From NCBI GenBank assembly GCA_003577145.1, contig QEUP01000013.1:1-64000 (forward strand): 64,000 nt of DNA. Reading direction: 5' to 3'. The notes under the pieces are model-generated. The model had not been told where the DNA came from. It did no database searches and saw only the letters and a program-made list of their open reading frames with translations. This DNA is from Acidobacteriota bacterium. Lineage in GTDB: Bacteria; Actinomycetota; Acidimicrobiia; Acidimicrobiales; Microtrichaceae. Shown in pieces: positions 52,727-61,608 of this stretch. The translations under genes were made by a program, and so were the position numbers. Numbering within the stretch: position 1 is the first letter of the stretch; every line of letters starts with the position of its first letter.

Positions 52727-53007
52727 CCCAGACGCCTGCCGAGCCCGACCCGACCGAGGAACCGGAGCTGGACCCGCAGGAGATCGATGCGGCTCTCGCC
52801 GAGCCCGCCGATGACGTCCGCGCCGGGCTGGCGGTTCTGCTGGCGCCTCCTGATGGGATGGCCGAGCGAGCCACGGCAGAGCTGAAGGAGCGGCTGCTGG
52901 AGAAGAGGACGATTGCTGCCGCGTTCGACCTGTTGGTGCTCGGAGTGCGTACGGGACGGCTGCTCATCTCACCCGATCCGCCAACGGCAGACGGCGACGA
53001 TGCATGA
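52723..53007 (+). CDS. Small acidic protein coupled to the ECF sigma factor
   Basis: A 94-residue protein starting MTQTPAEPDPTEEPELDPQE behind AGGAGGAGAG. The N-terminal 35 residues are acidic and likely disordered; the rest is helical (DVRAGLAVLLAPPDGMAERATAELKERLLEKRTIAAAFDLLVLGVRTGRLLI). It has no HxxxCxxC zinc motif and no membrane helix, so it is not a standard ZAS or membrane anti-sigma factor. The 4 bp overlap with the sigma gene makes a cognate regulator plausible; its mode is unknown. Confidence 0.75.
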   Translation: MTQTPAEPDPTEEPELDPQEIDAALAEPADDVRAGLAVLLAPPDGMAERATAELKERLLEKRTIAAAFDLLVLGVRTGRLLISPDPPTADGDDA

Positions 53008-53067
53008 TCTCAACCAGGGCCCATGGTGCCGCCACGGGCCCGCTGAGCCTCTGCGAGGGGGTTAGTC

Positions 53068-53787
53068 GTGGACAACCGTTGGATCTGGGCCGGAGTCGCG
53101 GTCGGTGTGGGCTTGTTGCTGGGCGCGATTGCAGGTCGGATCGTTCGCAATGCGCTGAACAAGGAGGGCCGCCCTCCGGAGGTCAGGGAGATCGCCAAGC
53201 CGGTCGGCGTGTTCCTCTTCTGGAGTGGCACAGCCACTGGCATCGTGCTGGCGGTGGCAATCAGCAGCCCCGAGACGCTGCGACCGGTTCCCACTCAGAT
53301 CCTGTCGTACCTGCCCAACCTGTTGGTCGCCGGCTTGTTGCTGATCGCCGGTTACGCGCTCGCCGTCGGACTGGCTACCGCGGTCGGCCAAGCCGTCTAC
53401 CGCGCCAGCGGCGTGCGCCAGCGCGGGCTCGAGAGGGCGCTGCGCCTGTCGATCATGGCTGCTGCGGTGATCCTGTCTCTCGGCCAACTCGGCGTCGACA
53501 CCACCATCCTGCTCATCATCGTCGTAGCCGCCGTAGCGTCTCCTGCCATCGCAGCAGGCCTGCTCGCTGGTCTGGGTGGCAGGGGGGTTGCCGCCAACCT
53601 CGCTGCCGGCAGATCGCTCCGCCACCAGCTGCGCGCGGGCCAGTACCTCACCGTGGGTGGGACCAGCGGCCGCATCGTCGAGATCCACCCGGTGACGATC
53701 GAGTTGCAAACCGCCGAAGCCGGGAGGGTTCACATCCCCCACACCCGCCTGCTGGCGAGCGAGTTCACGCTGGAGGACAGCGCCTGA
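53068..53787 (+). CDS. Small MscS-like mechanosensitive channel protein
   Basis: A 239-residue membrane protein starting at GTG. Four helices: WIWAGVAVGVGLLLGAIAG, VFLFWSGTATGIVLAVAI, LPNLLVAGLLLIAGYALAVGLATAV, and the pore-like LSIMAAAVILSLGQLGVDTTILLIIVVAAVASPAIAAGLLAGLGGRGVAANLAAG. The latter has the Gly/Ala-packed TM3 of MscS. A short beta-domain (HQLRAGQYLTVGGTSGRIVEIHPVTIEL ... VHIPHTRLL) follows. It resembles CmpX-type MscS homologues that lack the large C-terminal cage. It should relieve osmotic stress or conduct ions; the nearby ECF sigma factor may control it, an inference from position. Confidence 0.82.
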   Translation: MDNRWIWAGVAVGVGLLLGAIAGRIVRNALNKEGRPPEVREIAKPVGVFLFWSGTATGIVLAVAISSPETLRPVPTQILSYLPNLLVAGLLLIAGYALAVGLATAVGQAVYRASGVRQRGLERALRLSIMAAAVILSLGQLGVDTTILLIIVVAAVASPAIAAGLLAGLGGRGVAANLAAGRSLRHQLRAGQYLTVGGTSGRIVEIHPVTIELQTAEAGRVHIPHTRLLASEFTLEDSA

Positions 53788-53968
53788 GACAGCTGGAGAA
53801 GGCAACCAGCATCATGTCATGGAGGGAGGAACCTCGCGACTTTCCGACCTCCTGTTGCGTCCTAACACTGGAACGCACGAAACATGCGTTAAGGCAGAAT
53901 ACGGGAGACGCACTCCCGATCCCATCTCTGGTGCACGAAGTTCCACTAAACCATCCCGAGTGCGACAG

Positions 53969-54009
53969 CCGCCCCGCCGTCTCTCCCACGGCGGGGCGGA
54001 GCTCGTTTT
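53969..54009 (+). terminator. Rho-independent terminator
   Basis: CCGCCCCGCCGT pairs with ACGGCGGGGCGG (12 bp stem, 7 nt loop), followed by AGCTCGTTTTG, a short T-run. It lies between the convergent channel gene and the acyl-CoA synthetase gene and should end transcription from the left; on the other strand the T-run is poorer. The rest of the 278 bp gap from 53788 shows no gene or tRNA. Confidence 0.72.
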
Positions 54010-54065
54010 GAGCCTGTTGGTCCACGGCATGAGCTGCTCGTGCGAACGGCTGAATGATCGGGTCT

Positions 54066-56003
54066 TCAGCCGAGCTCTTCGATGAGCTCCAGGCACTCGG
54101 GGTTCTCGAGGCTCGACACGTCCCCGGGGTCTTCCCCGGTGGCCCGCGCGCGCACTGCTCTTCGAACGATCTTGGCCGACCTCGTCCGGGGGAGGTCCTC
54201 GACGAGCAGCACCGAATGCGGACGAAACGCCTTGCCGAACTCCGCCACCACCGCGTCAGCCACAGCCTGGGCCAGAGTCCCACGCTCGGCCCCCGGCCGC
54301 GGCACGCAGTAGATGGCCAGCACCTCCCCCTTCACCTCGTGAGGAATCCCGACGGCCGCCGCCATCACGATGTCAGGGTGGCCCACGGCCACCGATTCCA
54401 CCTCGGCGGGCCCGAGGCGCTTGCCCGCCACGTTGAGCGTGTCGTCGGAGCGGCCGTGGAGGAACCAGAAGCCCTCCTCGTCGATCGACGCCCAGTCCCC
54501 GTGTACCCAGACACCGGGGTACCGGCTCCAGTACGTCTCCAGGTAGCGAGCCGGGTCCCCCCACACGCCTCGCGTCATACCCGGCCATGGCTTGGTGCAC
54601 ACCAGCTCACCGACCTGCCCGCGAACCGGCTGACCTCCGGAGTCGAACACGTCGACCGCCATGCCGAGTGAGGGGCCACCCAGCGAAACCGGCTTCAACC
54701 CTTGCAGCAAGTTGACCGAGAGAAAGCACGCGCCTACCTCTGTGCCGCCCGAGAGGTTCACTATCGGAACCCTGCGGGCGCCGACGCGGTCGAACAGCCA
54801 CCACCACGGGTCGGGATTCCACGGCTCCCCGGTCGATCCGAAGCACCGCAGAGAAGGGAGCCGTTGGCCCGCGAGGTAGGCGTCACCCCGCGCTTGCAGC
54901 GCTCTCACGAGGGTCGGCGAGACACCCAGCTGGGTGACCGCGTGCCGCTCCACGATCTCCCACAGCCTGCCAGGGTCGGGATGATCAGGTGCCCCGTCGT
55001 AGACCACGATGCCTGCCCCGTTGGCCAGGCCCCCCACCACCATCCACGGTCCCATTATCCAACCCATGTCGGTCACCCACATGAGCCGGTCGCCCGGCCT
55101 GACATCGGTCTGGAAAGCTGCCTCCTGCGCCAGTTTGACCGTGAGCCCGCCGTGAACATGGACGACACCCTTCGGGCGCCCCGTGGTCCCCGAGGTGTAC
55201 GCGAGCAGGACAGGCTCCTCCGCCCCGGTGGGCTCGGGGGGAACCGGCCTGGCGTTGGCGATCTCTCGGTCCCACCAGACGTCCCGCCCCGCCCTGAGAA
55301 CCGGTTGGGCTCCGTCGTCATTGGCGACGACGACCATGGTCTTCACGGTCCCGGCCATCTCGGCGGCCTCGTCGGCCACCGCCTTCATGTCCACCAAGCG
55401 ACCGCGCCGCCGGAAGCCGTCGGCGGTCACCAGCAATCGGGCTTCGGCATCGATCAGGCGGGAAGCGACGGCATGCGCACCGTACCCCGAGAAGATCGGG
55501 ACGTATATGGCGCCGATGCGGGCTATCGCGAGCATCGCGACCACCGCCTCGACCCCCATCGGCAGGAACACACCGATCGTGTCGCCTCGGGCCACCCCGA
55601 GGGAGCTCAACATCCCGCCGGCTCGTGCAACCTCGTCGCGCAGCTCGAGGTACGAGAGGCTGGAGACCGAGCCGCTCTCGGACTCCGCCACGACGGCTGG
55701 CTGTGACGGTCGCGCCTCAGCCCAGCGGTCCACGCAGACGGCGCTGAGATTGATCATCCCGTCATCGAACCAGCGGCACCACTCCGGCCCCGCAGAGTCA
55801 TCGAGGACTCTTGTGTACGGCGTCATGAAGGGAATGCCCAGGAATCGCACAACGGCATCCCAGAACCACTCCGGCTCCTCGATGGAGCGTTTCACCAGCG
55901 CCTCGTAGGAGGAGACGCCGACCTCGTTCATGAAGCGGCTGGTGATCGTCTCAGCCGCATCGGGTGGCGCTGCCCGCCACACAACTCCCGTCTCGTTGCT
56001 CAC
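54066..56003 (-). CDS. AMP-binding acyl-CoA synthetase (acetyl-CoA synthetase-like)
   Basis: A 645-residue adenylate-forming enzyme. An N-terminal ACS-type segment (EEPEWFWDAVVRFLGIPF, FDDGMINLSAVCVDRW) precedes the AMP-binding domain with YTSGTTGRPKGVVHVHGG (P-loop), GSTGEPWNPDPWWWLF, LSGGTEVGACFL, HGDWASIDEEGFWFLHGRSDDTLNVAGKRLGPAEVES, and the C-terminal hinge with the catalytic Lys in PRTRSAKIVRRAVR. It activates a small carboxylic acid to acyl-AMP and acyl-CoA. Length matches acetyl-, propionyl- or acetoacetyl-CoA synthetases, and the chain-length preference cannot be read from sequence. GTG at 56003 is chosen from the GAGAGGA 6 nt upstream; ATG at 56009 is the alternative. It diverges from a TetR gene. 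Confidence 0.9.
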   Translation of the reverse strand: MSNETGVVWRAAPPDAAETITSRFMNEVGVSSYEALVKRSIEEPEWFWDAVVRFLGIPFMTPYTRVLDDSAGPEWCRWFDDGMINLSAVCVDRWAEARPSQPAVVAESESGSVSSLSYLELRDEVARAGGMLSSLGVARGDTIGVFLPMGVEAVVAMLAIARIGAIYVPIFSGYGAHAVASRLIDAEARLLVTADGFRRRGRLVDMKAVADEAAEMAGTVKTMVVVANDDGAQPVLRAGRDVWWDREIANARPVPPEPTGAEEPVLLAYTSGTTGRPKGVVHVHGGLTVKLAQEAAFQTDVRPGDRLMWVTDMGWIMGPWMVVGGLANGAGIVVYDGAPDHPDPGRLWEIVERHAVTQLGVSPTLVRALQARGDAYLAGQRLPSLRCFGSTGEPWNPDPWWWLFDRVGARRVPIVNLSGGTEVGACFLSVNLLQGLKPVSLGGPSLGMAVDVFDSGGQPVRGQVGELVCTKPWPGMTRGVWGDPARYLETYWSRYPGVWVHGDWASIDEEGFWFLHGRSDDTLNVAGKRLGPAEVESVAVGHPDIVMAAAVGIPHEVKGEVLAIYCVPRPGAERGTLAQAVADAVVAEFGKAFRPHSVLLVEDLPRTRSAKIVRRAVRARATGEDPGDVSSLENPECLELIEELG

Positions 56004-56120
56004 GGGCATTCCTCTCGGGGCGGAGCGAGGATCTCGTGCAAGATCTCGCGACGCACAACCTAGCTCCTGACGAGAGACACGGCGGCGTGGACCGTCCATG
56101 CCAGGGGTCCGGAAGGTCCA

Positions 56121-56141
56121 CAGCTCCCTGACCGTGAGCTG
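56121..56141. promoter_or_regulatory. Weak operator candidate between synthetase and TetR genes
   Basis: CAGCTC and GAGCTG form a 6 bp inverted repeat separated by 9 bp. It lies 118 bp upstream of the synthetase start and 76 bp before the TetR start, in the shared control region. Short arms make it a weak candidate only. Confidence 0.25.
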
Positions 56142-56216
56142 CCACTACGCGTCGTCCACTCAGGACTACTCTCGTCTCGTGGCCGTGACGCCCTCGATCC
56201 CGGGAGTGCCTGGCGA

Positions 56217-56810
56217 ATGGAGCGAGAAGTTTCAGCGGCGGCCCCGCGGGGCCGACCACGGGATCCGTCGATTGACCCTGCCGTTCTGGCCGCCGTCCGC
56301 CAGGAGCTGACCGACAAGGGCTACCACCGCATGTCTGTAGCCGAGATCGCTCGCTACGCGGGCGTCACCAAGCCGACGATCTACCGGCGCTGGCCGACCA
56401 AGAAGGACCTGGTGATTGCAGCGATCGAATCCTCTCCCGAACCCGAGCCCCCTCCCCTGTGTGGGGACACACGCCGAGACCTCGTCACTGTCATGCGCAA
56501 CTTCCGCACGACACCGCCTCCCAACCTGGGGCTCCTGTTCGCGGTGACGGCTGAGCGAAAGAACCTGCCTGAGCTCCTCGAGGTCTTCGGCAGGCGGGCC
56601 GAGAACCGCCGGGGCTGGGTGCGGTCGATCCTCGAACGGGCGCGCGAGCGAGGTGAGATCCGGACCGATGTCGACCTCGAGCCGGTGGCGTCGATGATGA
56701 TGGCCTCGGTTTTCGCCGGCTACGTCGGGTGGGAGGAGATGGGTCCTGGGTGGGAGAACGACCTCGTCAGTACGGTGCTCGACGGACTTCTCCCCCGCCG
56801 GCGAGCGTGA
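56217..56810 (+). CDS. TetR family regulator
   Basis: A 197-residue TetR/AcrR protein. The N-terminal RGRPRDPSIDPAVLAAVRQELTDKGYHRMSVAEIARYAGVTKPTIYRRWPTKKDLVIAAI is the classic DNA-binding domain with a Gly-Arg-Pro-Arg lead. The C-terminal domain (LLFAVTAERKNLPELLEVFG ... LVSTVLDGLLPRRRA) matches the AcrR C-terminal fold. It diverges from the acyl-CoA synthetase gene and probably represses it; ATG at 56217 is preferred. A weak inverted repeat in the shared region could be its site. Confidence 0.9.
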   Translation: MEREVSAAAPRGRPRDPSIDPAVLAAVRQELTDKGYHRMSVAEIARYAGVTKPTIYRRWPTKKDLVIAAIESSPEPEPPPLCGDTRRDLVTVMRNFRTTPPPNLGLLFAVTAERKNLPELLEVFGRRAENRRGWVRSILERARERGEIRTDVDLEPVASMMMASVFAGYVGWEEMGPGWENDLVSTVLDGLLPRRRA

Positions 56811-56853
56811 TACCCAGGTGAGCAGCCCCGAGGCGACCAGGTGTGGCACCCAG

Positions 56854-56905
56854 CCGGGGGTCGTGTGAACAACACCCCCCATTGGCTGTTCACACGACCC
56901 TCCGG
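56854..56905. repeat. Large perfect hairpin after the TetR gene
   Basis: GGGTCGTGTGAACA (56858-56871) and its exact complement TGTTCACACGACCC (56887-56900) flank a 15 nt loop. The stem continues outwards as CCGG/CCGG with one bulged base, so about 18 bp pair. No T-tract follows. It lies 44 bp past the TetR stop and could be a terminator, a repetitive palindromic element or the ends of a tiny transposable unit. The remainder of the gap to the next gene is featureless. Confidence 0.65.
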
Positions 56906-57033
56906 GTTCTCCGGACCGGCGCCCTGTCGTGGCCGTCGCCGCCACCGGTCGCCGTGATCGGAGTTCGATGTCGTCGCCCCGACGATACACCTGTCCGTGA
57001 CGGTTGTCACCAGGCGGTGGTCCCGGCGAGCCG

Positions 57034-57624
57034 TCACCTCTCGTAGAGGCCGCTGAGCGTGGCCTCCTCGAGGATGTGGCCCTCCATGGCCGATCGGAGT
57101 TCCTCGGCGCTGGCCCCGGGCCCGAGGGAGGCTTCCTCGTCGAGGGCGTAGAGGGTGAAGACGTAGCGGTGCTCGCCGTCACCGGGTGGAGGGCACGGAC
57201 CCAGGTACCCCGTGGATCCAGCGCTGTTGGTGCCGTAGACGAAGCCGTCGGCTTCCTGTTCTTCGATCAGCTCGAGCATCGACGGCGCAAGCCCGTAGGC
57301 GACCCAGTGGACGAACGGCGGCTCCGGTGCGTCGGGGTCGTCCATGACCAACGCCAACTCGGCCGCGTCCTCCGGTACTCCACTCCACAGCAGCTGTGGT
57401 GAGATGTCATCGCCGTCGCAGCCGTATCTTGCTGGGATCGCTTCGCCCTCGCCGAAGGCGGCGCTCGTCAGCACCAGACCCTGGTCTTCTTCGGGTGCCG
57501 AGGTGTCGGCCGATTCCGTCGGCTCGGTTGTGGTGGTGGCGTCATCCGGATCGGAGTCGCCGGAGCTGCAAGCACCCAGGAGGGCCACAGCGACGAGGAA
57601 CGGGATCAGCAGTCGCAGCTTCAC
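57034..57624 (-). CDS. PEBP (YbhB/YbcL) family lipoprotein
   Basis: A 196-residue protein from GTG. The signal KLRLLIPFLVAVALLGACSS has the lipobox LGAC. After a Thr/Asp/Glu-rich linker the phosphatidylethanolamine-binding fold appears: LVLTSAAFGEGEAIPARYGCDGDDISPQLLWSGVP (DGxDxSPxLxW), LALVMDDPDAPEPPFVHWVAYGL (the DPDAP and HW signatures), GYLGPCPPPGDGEHRYVFTLYAL and the final helix. These proteins bind phospholipid head groups or similar anions; a physiological role is unknown. GTG at 57624 is used because the signal peptide starts there; an upstream GTG-like extension adds only Arg-rich residues. Confidence 0.88.
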   Translation of the reverse strand: MKLRLLIPFLVAVALLGACSSGDSDPDDATTTTEPTESADTSAPEEDQGLVLTSAAFGEGEAIPARYGCDGDDISPQLLWSGVPEDAAELALVMDDPDAPEPPFVHWVAYGLAPSMLELIEEQEADGFVYGTNSAGSTGYLGPCPPPGDGEHRYVFTLYALDEEASLGPGASAEELRSAMEGHILEEATLSGLYER

Positions 57625-57992
57625 GGCGGCGAGTCTAAGGGACCGAGCCGACAGGCGAGGACCCAATGTGACAGCACCCGGGCGTGACGAAGCTCTCGGC
57701 GCGAGCAGCTCGACCTGTCCGTTCCTGTTCCAGGCGTTTGATCGACCAAGGCTTGCTCCTCGGGTGCAGCGTCACATGCTCGACGGGCGGGGTCTCGTGC
57801 CGCACAGCACACCGGCTGGTTTCTGGCGCCGAACACGGGTTCGTCTTCGAGGATGTTCGCGGCCGACGGGTCGGCGTGCGGGAGCACCTACACTGCAACC
57901 CGTTCGCTCGATGTCGGGCTTGCCGGTCTCGAGATCCGAGCGCCACGAGCTCCCAGCGAGCGGATAGCCCACGAGGAGACGGACCTGCACGA
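57625..57992. other. Intergenic stretch without a recognisable gene
   Basis: Open frames on both strands are Arg/Ser/Cys-rich and look like chance reading of GC-rich DNA. A TACACT box near 57887 could be the -10 of the downstream SnoaL-like gene. Nothing resembling a tRNA, riboswitch or repeat was found. Confidence 0.4.
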
Positions 57993-58430
57993 ATGAACGC
58001 TGCGGCCGGGCCCGAGGCCACCCACCCCGACCTTCGGGCGAGGCGTGAAGAGCTCGTTCGTCGCCACTTCGAGGCGCAGAACCAGCTGGACCTCGAAGCG
58101 GCGCTGGACACGCTCGATGAGCCGCGCTTGGAGCTGATCGGCACGAATCGGGTCTTCGTCGGGCGCGACGAGGTGGCTCAGTACTTCAGGGAGAGCCGTC
58201 ACGTGTTCCCCGACCAGCAGCGCGAGCTGATCGCCTTGCACCACGGTGACGACGCGATAGTCGTGGAGTTCTGGTTCAGCGGAACGATGCTGGGGGAACT
58301 GCCCGGGATACACCCGACCGGTCGGCGGTTCCGGGCCCGGCTCTGCGCCATCTGTGAGTTCGAGCAAGTCCGCCTCACCTGCGTACGGATCTACTTCGAC
58401 GCGGGGACGATCGCCCGGCAGCTCGCCTGA
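57993..58430 (+). CDS. SnoaL-like/ester cyclase-type NTF2-fold protein
   Basis: A 145-residue protein: LVRRHFEAQNQLDLEAALDTLDEPRLELIGTNRVFVGRDEVAQYFRESRHVFPD, then the beta sheet (AIVVEFWFSGTMLGELPGIHPTGRRFRARLCAICEFEQ). The order helix, HxEAQN, Asp loop and the phrase HPTGRRF are typical for SnoaL-related ester cyclases and steroid isomerase-like enzymes. No metal site or catalytic residue can be named with confidence. ATG at 57993 has a distant GAGGAG; longer frames upstream are unlike the family. It stands just before the glycine riboswitch, unrelated in function as far as can be seen. Confidence 0.78.
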   Translation: MNAAAGPEATHPDLRARREELVRRHFEAQNQLDLEAALDTLDEPRLELIGTNRVFVGRDEVAQYFRESRHVFPDQQRELIALHHGDDAIVVEFWFSGTMLGELPGIHPTGRRFRARLCAICEFEQVRLTCVRIYFDAGTIARQLA

Positions 58431-58519
58431 GCGGTCCCGGTACGCCGTCGCCCACCGGCGTGTCTTCGCCGCTGGGGTCGAGCGGTGCTACCGTCGTCGC
58501 AAACCGACAAGCCGAACAC

Positions 58520-58700
58520 CCCCGGCGGGAGAGACCCACGGCCAGTCGTGGGCGCCGAAGGAGCAACCAGCCCGGAATCTCTCAGGCATCCGTACCGCCG
58601 GGGCGAGGCAACTCTGGAAAGCAGCCACGGGTGTGGCTCACCGAAGGTGCAAGCCGTTGCGACGGCGAAGCTCTCAGGTACCGCGACAGAGGGGGCAAGC
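58520..58700 (+). promoter_or_regulatory. Tandem glycine riboswitch of gcvP
   Basis: Two glycine aptamers in a row. Aptamer 1 (about 58520-58602) has GGCGGGAGAGACC, GCGCCGAAGGAGCAA and AATCTCTCAGGCA, closed by a CCGGCGG/CCGCCGG stem. Aptamer 2 (about 58611-58696) has ACTCTGGAAAGC, TCACCGAAGGTGCAAG and AGCTCTCAGGTA, with the closing ACAGAGG. GCCGAAGG/ACCGAAGG and CTCTCAGG are the conserved glycine-binding core. After it a short CCGT-CGCA-ACGG hairpin includes part of the GGAGG ribosome binding site of gcvP (58723-58727), so translation control is likely: glycine would open the site and switch gcvP on. Confidence 0.93.
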
Positions 58701-58734
58701 CCCAGACCTCTCCCGTCGCAACGGAGGATGACCA

Positions 58735-61608
58735 ATGGCCTCGATGCCGAGTCTGCCTGAGCTCGACGAAGTCGAATTCGTCGACCGTCACGTTGGGCCC
58801 GACGATACCGAGATCCGCGAGATGCTTGCCGTGCTGGGGTTCAGCTCCCTCGACGAGTTGCTCGATCGGGCAGTACCCGCCTCGATTCGCACAACAGGGA
58901 CCCTCGCCCTCGGACCTGCCCTCAGCGAGGTCGAGGTGCTCGACCGGCTCAGGGAGAAAGCGGCCAAGAACCGCGTGCTCACCTCCCTCATCGGCATGGG
59001 TTACTACGGGACGGTGACGCCGGCGGTGATCCTGCGAAACGTCCTGGAGAACCCTGGTTGGTACACCGCCTACACGCCATATCAGCCCGAGATCTCCCAA
59101 GGACGGTTGGAGGCGCTGCTCAACTTCCAGACCATGGTCTGCGACCTCACGGGTATGGAGATCGCCAACGCCTCCCTCCTCGACGAGGGAACGGCGGCCG
59201 CCGAGGCGATGACGATGGCCCGCCGGCTGAGCCGCGCCGAGAGCGAGGTCTTCTTCGTCGACTCCGACTGCCATCCTCAGACGATCGAGGTGGTGAGGAC
59301 CCGCGCTGAGCCGTTGGGCATCGAGGTGCTCGTCGGCAGTCCTGCCACCGACCTCGAAGGACGAAGCTGCTACGGGGCGTTGCTCCAGTACCCGGGAACC
59401 AGCGGCAACATACCTGAGCTCGCTCCCGTCGTTCAGCGGGTCCAGGCCCAGGGTGGACTGCTCACCGTTGCCGCCGACCTTCTGGCTCTCACGCTCCTGG
59501 AATCCCCGGGCCACCTCGGCGCCGACATCGTGGTCGGCACCTCGCAGCGTTTCGGGGTCCCTTTGGCGTTCGGTGGGCCTCACGCGGCGTTCCTGGCCAC
59601 CCGCGAGGAGTATCGTCGATCCCTGCCGGGCCGCCTCGTCGGGGTGTCGGTCGATGCTGCCGGCCGACGAGCCCTGCGCTTGGCTCTCCAGACCAGGGAA
59701 CAGCACATACGTCGGGAGCGGGCCACCAGCAACATCTGCACCGCACAGGTGCTGTTGGCGGTAGTCGCCGCCATGTATGCCGTCTACCACGGGCCTGACG
59801 GTCTTCGGGGGATTGCCGAGCGTGTTCAGCGCCACACCGCCACAGTGGCCCGGGCGCTGAGAGACGCCGGCGTCGACGTTGTCAACGAGACCTTCTTCGA
59901 CACCCTGACGGTACGAGTGCCCGGCACCGCTCGAGCTGTGCTGCACCGAGCAGTCGAGCGCGGTATGAACCTGCGCCTGCTCGATGCCGACACGCTCGCC
60001 TTCTCCTTCGACGAGACGACCAGCGGCGAACTGGTCAGGGATCTCCTCGAGCTCTTCTCGGCCGACATCCGTCCCGCAGGGGAAGGTGGCATGGCTCCCA
60101 GCGGGCTACCGACCGACCTCTTGCGGCGAACGCCCTATCTCACGAATCCCGTGTTCAACCTCTACCACTCCGAGACCGAGATGCTGCGATACCTACGTCG
60201 CCTGTCGGACCTCGACATCGCACTCGATCGCTCGATGATCCCGCTCGGCTCCTGCACCATGAAGCTGAACGCCACCGCCGAGATGGCGGCCATCACCTGG
60301 CCGGAGTTCGCGGCGATTCACCCGTTCGCTCCCCTCGACCAGGCCCAGGGCTACCTGGAGTTGATCGCCGAACTGCAGGCTGCCCTGGCAGAGATCACCG
60401 GGTATCACGCCGTGTCGCTCCAACCGAATGCCGGGTCCCAGGGGGAGCTGGCCGGTCTGCTGGCCATCCGTCGCTACTACGAGGTCTCCGGCGAAGGGGG
60501 ACGAGACATCTGCCTGATCCCGGCGTCCGCCCATGGCACCAACGCGGCCAGTGCGGCGATGGCCGGGATGAAGGTCGTCGTCGTCGCGTGTGACGACGAC
60601 GGTAACGTCGACCTCGCCGACTTGGCAGCGAAGATCGACCAGCACAAGAGCGAACTGGCGGTGCTCATGGTCACGTACCCCTCGACCCACGGGGTTTTCG
60701 AGGAATCCATTCGCGAGATCTGCGACCTCGTTCACGCCAACGGCGCACAGGTCTACCTCGACGGCGCCAACCTGAATGCGCTTGTCGGGGTTGCCGGCCC
60801 TGCCCGGTTCGGGAGCGACGTTTCCCACCTCAACCTCCACAAGACCTTTGCCATCCCGCACGGCGGAGGCGGTCCCGGTGTCGGCCCCGTCGCCGCCCGT
60901 GAGCACCTCGCCCCCTTCTTGCCCAACCACGGTCTGACCCCGGAAGCCGGCCCGGCTACCGGCGTCGGTCCGATCTCGGCGGCCCCGTGGGGCTCAGCGG
61001 GTGTCCTGCCCATCTCTTGGGCCTACCTGAAGCTCATGGGTGCCGAGGGCCTGCTCCGAGCGACCAAGGTTGCCATCCTCAACGCGAACTACGTCGCCGC
61101 GCGGCTCAGCTCGTACTTCCCGGTGCTCTACACCGGGTGCAACGGACTCGTGGCCCACGAGTGCATCATCGACGTCCGTCCCGCCGAGAAGCGCGCCAAG
61201 ATCAGTGTGGAAGACGTAGCCAAGCGTCTCATCGACTACGGCTTCCATGCACCGACCATGTCGTTCCCGGTGGCGGGCACGTTGATGATCGAACCCACCG
61301 AATCCGAGGGCAAGCGGGAGCTCGACCGCTTCTGTGAGGCGATGGTGGCCATACACGCCGAGATCGAGGCCGTCGCCACTGGCGACTTGGACCCCTCGGA
61401 CAACCCCTTGAAGCACGCGCCTCACACGGCAGAGGACGTCACGGCCGATGAATGGCCCCACGCATACGCGCGCGAGCAGGCGGCGTTTCCTCTGTCCACC
61501 CTGCGGGGCCGCAAGTATTGGCCCCCCGTGAGCCGGATCGACGGAGCCTACGGCGATCGCAATCTCGTGTGCGCGTGCCTCCCGGTGGAGGTCCTCAGCG
61601 CCGTTTGA
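58735..61608 (+). CDS. gcvP: Glycine dehydrogenase (decarboxylating), P-protein
   Basis: A 957-residue single-chain P-protein of the glycine cleavage system. The N-terminal half starts [20 protein letters not shown] and contains [35 protein letters not shown]; the C-terminal half contains [44 protein letters not shown] and the PLP site [18 protein letters not shown] with Lys703. It decarboxylates glycine and loads the aminomethyl group on lipoyl-GcvH. Expression is governed by the upstream glycine riboswitch, and GGAGG precedes the ATG by 7 nt. The 3' end overlaps convergent gcvT by 14 bp. Confidence 0.97.
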   Translation: MASMPSLPELDEVEFVDRHVGPDDTEIREMLAVLGFSSLDELLDRAVPASIRTTGTLALGPALSEVEVLDRLREKAAKNRVLTSLIGMGYYGTVTPAVILRNVLENPGWYTAYTPYQPEISQGRLEALLNFQTMVCDLTGMEIANASLLDEGTAAAEAMTMARRLSRAESEVFFVDSDCHPQTIEVVRTRAEPLGIEVLVGSPATDLEGRSCYGALLQYPGTSGNIPELAPVVQRVQAQGGLLTVAADLLALTLLESPGHLGADIVVGTSQRFGVPLAFGGPHAAFLATREEYRRSLPGRLVGVSVDAAGRRALRLALQTREQHIRRERATSNICTAQVLLAVVAAMYAVYHGPDGLRGIAERVQRHTATVARALRDAGVDVVNETFFDTLTVRVPGTARAVLHRAVERGMNLRLLDADTLAFSFDETTSGELVRDLLELFSADIRPAGEGGMAPSGLPTDLLRRTPYLTNPVFNLYHSETEMLRYLRRLSDLDIALDRSMIPLGSCTMKLNATAEMAAITWPEFAAIHPFAPLDQAQGYLELIAELQAALAEITGYHAVSLQPNAGSQGELAGLLAIRRYYEVSGEGGRDICLIPASAHGTNAASAAMAGMKVVVVACDDDGNVDLADLAAKIDQHKSELAVLMVTYPSTHGVFEESIREICDLVHANGAQVYLDGANLNALVGVAGPARFGSDVSHLNLHKTFAIPHGGGGPGVGPVAAREHLAPFLPNHGLTPEAGPATGVGPISAAPWGSAGVLPISWAYLKLMGAEGLLRATKVAILNANYVAARLSSYFPVLYTGCNGLVAHECIIDVRPAEKRAKISVEDVAKRLIDYGFHAPTMSFPVAGTLMIEPTESEGKRELDRFCEAMVAIHAEIEAVATGDLDPSDNPLKHAPHTAEDVTADEWPHAYAREQAAFPLSTLRGRKYWPPVSRIDGAYGDRNLVCACLPVEVLSAV

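Noticed and set aside
53788-54065. A small coding gene in this gap
   Set aside because: Frames on both strands are short and low-complexity, and a strong terminator occupies the middle.
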